From the NCBI GenBank assembly GCA_022823105.1, contig JAJDXU010000164.1, positions 1 to 11,275 on the forward strand: a stretch of 11,275 nucleotides of DNA, given 5' to 3'. This document shows, in pieces, positions 6,344-11,275 of the stretch. The notes under the pieces were generated by a model. The model was given only the letters and a program-made list of their open reading frames with translations, was not told where the DNA came from and ran no database searches. The first letter of the stretch is position 1; the number at the start of each line of letters is the position of its first letter. The position numbers and the translations under genes were made by a program. Origin of the DNA: Dehalococcoidia bacterium (GTDB lineage: Bacteria; Chloroflexota; Dehalococcoidia; Lucifugimonadales; UBA3495).

Positions 6344-6352
6344 TGATACAAT
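6344..6352 (+). promoter_or_regulatory. Extended -10 promoter before the toxin-antitoxin-like pair
   Basis: TGATACAAT carries a TGN extension and TACAAT at 6347-6352. Transcription would begin near 6359, at or just before GTG 6360 and ATG 6369. It closely resembles TGATATAAT at 4523-4531 and again implies a leaderless or near-leaderless message. Confidence 0.45.
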
Positions 6353-6974
6353 GGGCCCCGTGAGCGCCATGAGCAAGCCGGAAATCACCACGTCGCAAAA
6401 CGAGCAGATCGTCGCCTTTTGCCAGCGCAACAGGGTCCGCCGCCTCACCTGGCTGTACGAACCCCTCCGCACCGGCCCCGATGCGAGAGATGTTGCGCTG
6501 CTGATTGAGTTCAACCCGGCGGACGTACCCTCATTGTCCACGCTGGCGGCGATGGAGGATGAGGCCGGTAACATCCTGGGCCGCAAAATCGACCTGCACC
6601 TGTACCTCCGGGAGATGTACCTGGGCTACGGGCCCGGCGAAGACGGCATCCTCTACGATCGCGCCGACCACATGGACATCCCCATTCCCAAGGACAAAAT
6701 TGCCGAGTTCTGCAAACGCAAGAAAATCCGGTGGCTGGCCAAGTTTCCCCGTCCAAGTCGGGCGTCCGTTACCAGGTATGCCGACATTAATTTGTTGGCG
6801 GGGTTGGCTTCTGATGCCAAATTGGTATGGGGCACATTGGACGGCGCGGAGGAGTTGAATGTAATTCTCGGATGCGAGGCTGGCTTGGACCTCAAATTCT
6901 CCGAGGTGATCCCCCCGGACCTTGAGGTAATCTACAGTGACGCAGCGTCCATCCAATCTACCCCCGCCGACTGA
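6351..6974 (+). CDS. Tandem degenerate MNT-type nucleotidyltransferase, putative antitoxin
   Basis: The 207-aa product looks like two MntA-type nucleotidyltransferase domains in one chain (about residues 18-103 and 113-198). Both open alike: IVAFCQRNRVRRLTWL at 20 and IAEFCKRKKIRWLAKF at 117. Both continue to the position of the catalytic DxD strand (DVALLIEF and ADINLLAGL), and both end in a DL strand and a VIY-like segment. Active MntA proteins carry GSx10DxD. Here the GS becomes Tyr-Glu and Arg-Pro, and the second Asp becomes Ala49 and Asn147; Asp47, Asp145, Asp81 and Asp180 remain. Neither domain should transfer nucleotides. It overlaps an intact HepT-like gene by 38 bp, the usual antitoxin-toxin order. 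The start is uncertain: ATG 6351 overlaps the -10, so GTG 6360 or ATG 6369 may be the true one. Confidence in the MNT fold is good for domain 1 and moderate for domain 2. Confidence 0.7.
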   Translation: MGPVSAMSKPEITTSQNEQIVAFCQRNRVRRLTWLYEPLRTGPDARDVALLIEFNPADVPSLSTLAAMEDEAGNILGRKIDLHLYLREMYLGYGPGEDGILYDRADHMDIPIPKDKIAEFCKRKKIRWLAKFPRPSRASVTRYADINLLAGLASDAKLVWGTLDGAEELNVILGCEAGLDLKFSEVIPPDLEVIYSDAASIQSTPAD

Positions 6975-7317
6975 AGCTGATCGGATCAGTCACATCATCA
7001 GTCATGCCAGAGAGGCCGATGCGATCTTGGGCGACACCATCCCGGAGGGCCTTGAGAGCAACCGGACGCAGCAACTGGCCCTCAACTACCTGATAGCAGT
7101 CATCGGAGAAGCCGCAAACCAACTCTCCAAGGCAACTCAGGACTCCTTACCCCAGATCCCTTGGGGCAAAATCATCGGAATGCGTAACATTCTCATCCAC
7201 CAGTACCACAACGTGGAACCAGCCATCGTACACAACACGGTGGTCAACGACCTGCCCGCGCTGATCGCGGCGCTCGATACACTCACCGACAACCACCCAG
7301 GAGGACAACCATCATGA
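6937..7317 (+). CDS. hepT: HepT-like HEPN-domain toxin (DUF86 family)
   Basis: This 126-aa helical protein of the DUF86/HepT branch of the HEPN superfamily is a putative RNase toxin. It keeps the catalytic Rx4HxY motif: Arg83, His88 and Tyr90 in RNILIHQY, followed by the usual HNVEP. Upstream, SNRTQQLALNYLIAVIGEAA is the conserved family core helix. In characterised HepT-MntA pairs, the MntA antitoxin AMPylates the motif Tyr and blocks the RNase; here Tyr90 is present but the partner seems unable to AMPylate. The start is GTG 6937, with GAGGT 8 nt upstream, inside the 3' end of the antitoxin-like gene, so the two are probably co-translated. A Pro-rich N-terminal extension (residues 5-12) is unusual. 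Its stop overlaps the start of the flavin oxidoreductase gene by 4 bases (ATGA), which couples a toxin gene to a metabolic one. Confidence 0.85.
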   Translation: MTQRPSNLPPPTEADRISHIISHAREADAILGDTIPEGLESNRTQQLALNYLIAVIGEAANQLSKATQDSLPQIPWGKIIGMRNILIHQYHNVEPAIVHNTVVNDLPALIAALDTLTDNHPGGQPS

Positions 7318-8255
7318 GCGTTGCCATCGGCTACGTCCCCGGCGCATTCGGACAGGGAGGCGACGACCCCAACTTCCTCCGCACCCTGGTGGAACTGGGC
7401 GACAAGTACGAATACGACTCCATCTGGCTCAGCGACCGCATCTGCAGCGACCGCTTCAGCCTCGAGCCCATGGTCGCCCTCTCCCTCGTCGCCGGCTACT
7501 CCGACCGCCTCAAGTTCGGCACCAGCGTCCTGGCCCTGCCTCTGCGCAACCCTGTCGTTCTCGCCAAGCAGGTCGCCACGCTGGACTGGCTGTCCCAGGG
7601 CCGATTCTTCCCCGCCGTCGGCCTGGGCCAGGAGGACCCCGACGAGTACGAGGCCTGCGGCGTCCCCAAGGCCGACCGCGCCCGCCGCACCGACGAGGCC
7701 ATCGAACTGATGCGCCGCCTCTGGGAGGAGCAGGACGTGACCCACGAGGGCGAGTTCTTCACCACTCACAACGTCTCCGTGACACCACGCACCTTCCTCA
7801 AGCCCTCGCCCCCGGTGTGGATCGGCGGCCGCAGCCCCGCCGCGGCCCGGCGCGTCGGCCGCGTCGGCGACGGATGGCTGGTGTCCAGCGCGACACCCGA
7901 CGAGGTTCGCTCCGGCCGCGAAATCGTCTTCGAGACCGCGCAGCAGTACGACCGCGAGATCGAAGAGGACCACGTCGGCGTCCTCGTGGGCTACTACATC
8001 TGCGACGACCGGAAGGCCGGCGAGGAAAAATCCGAGCAGTTCGTAACCCGCCAACGCCCCGACGCCCACTTCACCGAGTACTCCGCCGTCGGCACCTCCG
8101 AGCAGATCGGCGACTTCATCCAGGACTACATCGACGCCGGCGGCTTCAAGTTCGTAATCCGCCCACTCTGCGCCGGCACAGAATCCATGGAACAACTGGA
8201 GCAGGCGGGTGAGGAAATCCTGCCCCGCTTCCACGGCCCCCTCGGCAGCAAGTAG
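7314..8255 (+). CDS. LLM-class flavin/F420-dependent oxidoreductase
   Basis: This 313-aa single-domain TIM barrel belongs to the bacterial luciferase-like monooxygenase family, which uses reduced FMN or coenzyme F420. Family landmarks in order are: YDSIWLSDR near residue 35; a segment reading LKFGTSVLALPLRNPVVLAK near 64; LDWLSQGRFFPAVGLGQ near 90; PPVWIGGRSPAAARRVGRVGDGW near 165; and the C-terminal VGTSEQIGDFIQDYIDAGGFKFVI. Length and order are normal for F420-type members, but cofactor and substrate cannot be told apart from sequence alone. AGGAGG lies 9 nt upstream of ATG 7314. The gene overlaps the HepT stop by 4 nt and leads into the Uma2 genes after an 18-bp gap, so all are probably on one transcript. 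Confidence 0.9.
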   Translation: MSVAIGYVPGAFGQGGDDPNFLRTLVELGDKYEYDSIWLSDRICSDRFSLEPMVALSLVAGYSDRLKFGTSVLALPLRNPVVLAKQVATLDWLSQGRFFPAVGLGQEDPDEYEACGVPKADRARRTDEAIELMRRLWEEQDVTHEGEFFTTHNVSVTPRTFLKPSPPVWIGGRSPAAARRVGRVGDGWLVSSATPDEVRSGREIVFETAQQYDREIEEDHVGVLVGYYICDDRKAGEEKSEQFVTRQRPDAHFTEYSAVGTSEQIGDFIQDYIDAGGFKFVIRPLCAGTESMEQLEQAGEEILPRFHGPLGSK

Positions 8256-8273
8256 GCGCCCCCGGAGGTCTCC

Positions 8274-8873
8274 ATGACCACCTCCAAGCCCAAACTCCGC
8301 ACCGGGACCCACATGTCCCTCGAAGAGTTCCTCGCCCTCGGCGAAACCGACGAGAGGCTGGAACTGTTCGACGGGGTTCTTTACCTTATGAGCACACCTG
8401 CCAAAGACCACCAGTTCCTGATGCGTTGGATTGCCCGCCACTTTGATGACCACATCGACGCCTTTGAACATCCGCCGGCTGAAATTCACTTGGATATAAC
8501 CACCATACTTTCCCCGGAACTCCAGCGCGCCGTCGAGCCTGATTTGGTAGTCATACTCAGCGGGCGCGATGACATCGGCGGGGTCATCCACGTCGAAGGC
8601 GTCCCCGACATCGTCATCGAAATCCTCTCCTCCGACCGCAGCCATGACCTGGTGTTCAAGCGACGGATCTACGCCGAAGCCGGCGTCCCCGAATACTGGA
8701 TCTTCGACCCGCAGAACGACACCGTCCTCCCCCTGGAACTGCGCGACGGCGAGTACGCCGAGCGCCCAACCCTCACCGCCGCAGATACCCTCACCACGCC
8801 GCTCCTGCCCGGCCTGTCCATCCCCCTGGCCGACATCTTCCACCACCGCCGTCGCCCACCCCGCGACGAATAG
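8274..8873 (+). CDS. Uma2-family PD-(D/E)xK nuclease, copy 1
   Basis: This 199-aa Uma2-family (DUF820) protein has a restriction-endonuclease-like fold, widespread in Cyanobacteria and Chloroflexota; the biological role of the family is unsettled. Candidate catalytic residues are all present: Glu30 in LELFDG, Asp90 in EPDLVVIL, Glu116 in IVIEILSSD and Lys129 in KRRIYAEAGV. The family ending EYWIFDP follows at 140-146. GGAGG lies 5 nt before the ATG. It is the first of three tandem paralogues, 17 bp ahead of the next. It is closest to copy 2, with which it shares the LFDGVLYLMSTP stretch at near-identical DNA. Confidence 0.88.
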   Translation: MTTSKPKLRTGTHMSLEEFLALGETDERLELFDGVLYLMSTPAKDHQFLMRWIARHFDDHIDAFEHPPAEIHLDITTILSPELQRAVEPDLVVILSGRDDIGGVIHVEGVPDIVIEILSSDRSHDLVFKRRIYAEAGVPEYWIFDPQNDTVLPLELRDGEYAERPTLTAADTLTTPLLPGLSIPLADIFHHRRRPPRDE

Positions 8874-8890
8874 AACCAGGGAAGGTCACC

Positions 8891-9490
8891 ATGACCACCT
8901 CCAAGCCCAAACTCCGCACCGGGACCCGTATGTCCCTCGACGAGTTCCTCGCTCTCGGCGAAACCGATGAGAGGCTGGAACTGTTCGACGGGGTTCTTTA
9001 CCTTATGAGCACACCTACCAAAGACCACCAGTTTTTGATGTTTACCATCCGGCTCTTCTTCGAGGCGCATCTGGATGAGTTTGATATTCCACCTTACGAA
9101 GTACACCACGATATAACCACCATCCTGTCGGAGGGGTTGCAGCGGGCGGTGGAGCCGGATCTGGTCGTTATCCTCAGTGGACGTACCGACATCGGTGGTA
9201 TCCGACACGTAGAAGGGGTCCCGGACATCGTGGTAGAAATCCTGTCCACCGACCGCAGCCACGACTTGGTATTCAAACGACGAATTTACGCCGAGGCTGG
9301 CGTCCGCGAATACTGGATCTTCGACCCCATAAACGACACCGTCCTCCCCCTGGAACTGCGCGACGGCGAGTACGCCGACCGGCCCACCCTCACCGCCGCA
9401 GATACCCTCGCCACGCCCCTGCTGCCCGGCCTGTCCATCCCCCTGGCCGACATCTTCCACCACCGCCGCCGCCCGCCCCGGGAAGCATAG
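8891..9490 (+). CDS. Uma2-family PD-(D/E)xK nuclease, copy 2
   Basis: This 199-aa paralogue has the same candidate catalytic set at the same positions (Glu30, Asp90, Glu116, Lys129). Its first 50 or so codons and its last 65 are almost the same DNA as copies 1 and 3. The stretch between (about 9035-9285, residues 50-130) differs in both amino acids and codon choice and is visibly less GC-rich, with codons such as gat, att, tta and gaa used where the neighbours use C-ending ones. The ribosome site (GGGAAGG, about 5 nt before the ATG) is weaker than in the other two copies, so it may be translated less. It lies 17 bp from both neighbours. Confidence 0.88.
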   Translation: MTTSKPKLRTGTRMSLDEFLALGETDERLELFDGVLYLMSTPTKDHQFLMFTIRLFFEAHLDEFDIPPYEVHHDITTILSEGLQRAVEPDLVVILSGRTDIGGIRHVEGVPDIVVEILSTDRSHDLVFKRRIYAEAGVREYWIFDPINDTVLPLELRDGEYADRPTLTAADTLATPLLPGLSIPLADIFHHRRRPPREA

Positions 9491-9507
9491 ATTCACCGGA
9501 GGTCACC

Positions 9508-10113
9508 ATGACCACCTCCAAGCCCAAACTCCGCACCGGAACCCGGATGTCCGTCGACGAGTTCCTGAACCTGCCGGAAATCGACGAATACCGCTGGCTG
9601 GAACTCGACGACGGAGCCCTTTACTTCATGCCAAGACCTCGCCGCGCCCACCAATTTCTGTCAACGATACTGGCCGCGCATTTCGTGAACCTTCTGGACA
9701 GTTTCGACGAACCACCGGCCGAGGTATATAGCGAACTGGTGATCATCGTATCTCAAGAAACCGGTCGAATCCTGATTCCCGACCTGTCCATCTTCCTACG
9801 CGTACCCGGCGACGATTCCGACATCAGCGCCGCCGGAAACATCCCGGGCATCGTCATCGAAATCCTGTCCTCCGACCGCAACCGCGACCTCGTCCGCAAG
9901 CGTCAAATCTACGCCGAGGCCGGCGTCCGCGAATACTGGATCTTCGACCCCATAAACGACACCGTCCTCCCCCTGGAACTGCGCGACGGAGAGTACGCCG
10001 AGCGGCCCACTCTCACCGCCGCAGATACCCTCACCACGCCGCTCCTGCCCGGCCTGTCCATCCCCCTGGCCGACATCTTCCACCACCGTCGCCGCCCGCC
10101 CCGGGACGAGTAA
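9508..10113 (+). CDS. Uma2-family PD-(D/E)xK nuclease, copy 3
   Basis: This is the most divergent of the three (201 aa; a 2-residue insertion gives DEYRWLELDDG). Candidate catalytic residues remain: Glu32, Asp92 in IPDLSIFL, Glu118 in IVIEILSSD and Lys131 in RKRQIYAEAGV. The core (residues 25-120) has few identities to copies 1 and 2: MPRPRRAHQFLSTIL replaces MSTPAKDHQFLMRWI, and LRVPGDDSDISAAGNIPG replaces the SGRxDIGG loop. Yet the first 60 bp and the last 200 bp are nearly identical to copy 2, including the INDTVLPLELRDG block. GGAGG lies 5 nt before the ATG. It is the last gene of the run, 91 bp before the MDR gene. Confidence 0.88.
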   Translation: MTTSKPKLRTGTRMSVDEFLNLPEIDEYRWLELDDGALYFMPRPRRAHQFLSTILAAHFVNLLDSFDEPPAEVYSELVIIVSQETGRILIPDLSIFLRVPGDDSDISAAGNIPGIVIEILSSDRNRDLVRKRQIYAEAGVREYWIFDPINDTVLPLELRDGEYAERPTLTAADTLTTPLLPGLSIPLADIFHHRRRPPRDE

Positions 10114-10122
10114 CCCGCCGGG

Positions 10123-10151
10123 TTGCCCCAACTATCCCGGCATACTATGAT
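10123..10151 (+). promoter_or_regulatory. Promoter of the MDR dehydrogenase gene
   Basis: TTGCCC (10123-10128), 17-bp spacer, TATGAT (10146-10151), giving a leader of about 47 nt before ATG 10205. It matches the layout at 5301-5329. The -35 abuts a small AACCC/GGGTT palindrome (10112-10124) that could end the Uma2 transcript weakly. Confidence 0.6.
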
Positions 10152-10204
10152 TGCCGAGTCATTCAATCTCAATAAGCTATCCTGTTCAAAGGAGCAACCC
10201 TCAA

Positions 10205-11176
10205 ATGAAAGCAGCCCAACTAGTCGCACCCAAGCGTTGGGAATTCACCGAAGTCGATACGCCGGCGCCCATCGACGGCCAGGTTCTGGTCAAGATGGAA
10301 TCCGTCAGCGTCTGCGGTTCAGACATCCGGCACACCTACGGCCCCGTCCTCGACGAGTCCGAATACCCCATGGCTCCCTGCAAGGGCGCCCACGAACTGG
10401 CCGGCGTCATCGTCGACAGCAAGACTGACGAGTTCCAGGAAGGCCAGCGCGTCATCGTCATTCCCTATCCCGGCACCGGCGGCCTGTGCGACTACGTGCT
10501 TTCGGAACCCGGACGCATGGCGCTCCTGCCCGAATACGGCGGCCTCGACGAATGGGTCATGTGCCAGCCCCCCGGCACGGTTCTCTATTCCTGCCGGCAA
10601 ATGGGTAGCCCCCTCCAGCAGAACATCCTCATCTTCGGCCAGGGCAGCATCGGCCTCAGCTTCACCATGATCCTCTCCCGCATGGGCGCCCGCAACGTCA
10701 TCGTCGTTGACCCCCTGGACTATCGCCTCGAAAAGTCCAAGCAGATGGGCTCAACCCACCGCATCAACCCCGACAAGCAGGACGTCCACGAAGCCGTCAT
10801 GGAAATCACCAGGGGCGCCGGCCCCGACGTCTGTGTGGAAGCCGCCGGTTACCCCGACGCGCTCAACGAGTGCTTCCGCCACGTCCGCCAGTTCGGCCAG
10901 GTCATCATCTTCGGCATCCAGTCCGACCACATGGTGCCCATCGAGCACAACCTCTGGATGGACAAGCAGCCGCGCATCATACCCACCACCGGCGCGCGCA
11001 GCGGCGACCCCATCAGCCAGATCCAGGACATGGTGGACCTCCGCACCCGCGGGTGGGCCGACCCCGCCGAGCTCATCACCCATCGCGTCGGCTTTTCCGA
11101 TATCCAGAATGCCTACGATATGTACGAACAGCGCGACGATAACATCATCAAGGTGGTCATGGACATCAACACCTAG
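10205..11176 (+). CDS. Zinc-type medium-chain dehydrogenase (MDR family)
   Basis: This 323-aa NAD-dependent alcohol/polyol-dehydrogenase-like enzyme is of the MDR superfamily. The N-terminal catalytic domain has Cys37 in CGSDIRH (catalytic zinc) and His63-Glu64 in GAHELAGVI (normally GHE). The nucleotide-binding domain has GQGSIG (145-150) and Asp169 after strand 2 (VVDPLDYR), favouring NAD. The four-cysteine structural-zinc lobe of classical alcohol dehydrogenases is missing: the stretch between about residues 85 and 110 has no Cys cluster, which explains the slightly short length. The substrate is unknown. AAAGGAG lies 10 nt before ATG 10205, so an upstream in-frame TTG (10151) is unlikely to be the start. 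The gene has its own promoter, and an IS66-like element begins 5 bp after its TAG. Confidence 0.88.
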   Translation: MKAAQLVAPKRWEFTEVDTPAPIDGQVLVKMESVSVCGSDIRHTYGPVLDESEYPMAPCKGAHELAGVIVDSKTDEFQEGQRVIVIPYPGTGGLCDYVLSEPGRMALLPEYGGLDEWVMCQPPGTVLYSCRQMGSPLQQNILIFGQGSIGLSFTMILSRMGARNVIVVDPLDYRLEKSKQMGSTHRINPDKQDVHEAVMEITRGAGPDVCVEAAGYPDALNECFRHVRQFGQVIIFGIQSDHMVPIEHNLWMDKQPRIIPTTGARSGDPISQIQDMVDLRTRGWADPAELITHRVGFSDIQNAYDMYEQRDDNIIKVVMDINT

Positions 11177-11181
11177 ACCAC

Positions 11182-11275
11182 GTAACTGTTCAGAGTTGGT
11201 GAGGTGAATTGGCGGAACTGGGTTTGCGGATGGGTTGCGGTGGAGGTGGTGGTTATGTCATATATCTGGGATGGA
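11182..11275. mobile_element. Left end of an IS66-family-like element (partial)
   Basis: GTAACTGTTCAGA (11182-11194) is identical to the first 13 bases of the MITE at 4299, then diverges (GTTGGTGAG against CTGGGGTGA). Position and orientation fit the left terminus of a related element running out of the window. The preceding 8 bases, TAGACCAC (11174-11181), which include the dehydrogenase stop codon, would be the target duplication. Confidence 0.55.
11255..11275 (+). CDS. Possible first codons of an IS-encoded protein (partial)
   Basis: ATG 11255 has GGAGG (11242-11246) 8 nt upstream and opens a frame reading MSYIWDG to the window edge. It begins 73 bp inside the IS66-like end, where an IS66-type first gene could start. 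Seven residues are too few to identify it. Confidence 0.25.

Larger units (their letters stand above)
8274..10113 (+). repeat. Tandem triplication of a 617-bp gene unit
   Basis: The three Uma2 genes start at 8274, 8891 and 9508, exactly 617 bp apart. Near-identical 5' blocks (about 8271-8325, 8888-8942, 9505-9559) and 3' blocks (about 8668-8870, 9288-9470, 9908-10110) flank divergent centres. This pattern suggests duplication followed by gene conversion at the ends or replacement of the middle. Confidence 0.85.

Noticed and set aside
7137..8846. Very long open frame on the minus strand (569 codons) opposite the HepT, LLM and Uma2 genes
   Set aside because: It is G/A/V/D-rich with no family resemblance and lies antisense to well-supported genes. 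High-GC codon use on the plus strand leaves this frame free of stops.
8274..10113. Repeat array as CRISPR-like
   Set aside because: The repeating unit is a whole 617-bp coding gene with its own start, stop and ribosome site, not short repeats with spacers.
10151..10204. N-terminal extension of the MDR dehydrogenase from TTG 10151
   Set aside because: It overlaps the -10 element and lacks a Shine-Dalgarno. ATG 10205 has AAAGGAG upstream and matches the family's N-terminus.

Overview
This 11.3 kb window is GC-rich bacterial DNA, probably from a Chloroflexota lineage such as Dehalococcoidia or SAR202. That guess rests on a luciferase-type flavin oxidoreductase beside SDR and MDR dehydrogenases, an A/P/Q/T-rich lipoprotein linker, frequent GTG and TTG starts, and abundant Uma2, HEPN and PaREP1-like small genes. 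It is inference from gene content only; there is no rRNA, tRNA or CRISPR array here.

Left part (1-1725): the window opens inside the end of an IS21-family-like element (1-117). It has cut into the 3' end of a leftward gene of unknown function (96-1079). A 646-base gap follows, with several strong stem-loops (1193-1214, 1468-1494, 1538-1581) and no convincing gene.

Middle left (1726-4540): an orphan oligopeptide/dipeptide-type binding lipoprotein (1726-3600) is closed by a hairpin terminator (3659-3686). It converges on a small PaREP1/HEPN-like gene (3799-4185, minus). That gene has a perfect 10-bp inverted repeat lying across its likely promoter. Next comes a 187-bp MITE (4299-4485) with 15-bp terminal inverted repeats beginning GTAAC and an exact 8-bp target duplication, as expected of an IS66-family derivative.

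Middle right (4541-10113): a truncated, catalytically dead ImuB/Y-family polymerase relative (4541-5242) is followed by a tightly packed rightward gene run. The run holds an SDR epimerase/dehydratase (5395-6336), a HEPN/nucleotidyltransferase toxin-antitoxin-like pair (6351-7317), an LLM-class oxidoreductase (7314-8255) translationally coupled to the toxin gene, and three tandem Uma2-family nuclease genes (8274-10113) whose starts are spaced exactly 617 bp apart.

The most unusual element is the pair at 6351-7317. The HepT-like protein keeps the full Rx4HxY motif. Its partner appears to be two fused MNT nucleotidyltransferase domains, both of which have lost the GS motif and the second Asp of DxD. 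Known MntA antitoxins neutralise HepT by AMPylating that Tyr, so this partner would have to work another way.

Right end (10123-11275): a zinc-type MDR dehydrogenase (10205-11176) has its own promoter. It is followed, 5 bp past its stop codon, by the end of another IS66-like element whose first 13 bases match the MITE end. Mobile DNA therefore bounds the window on both sides and also sits in the middle.
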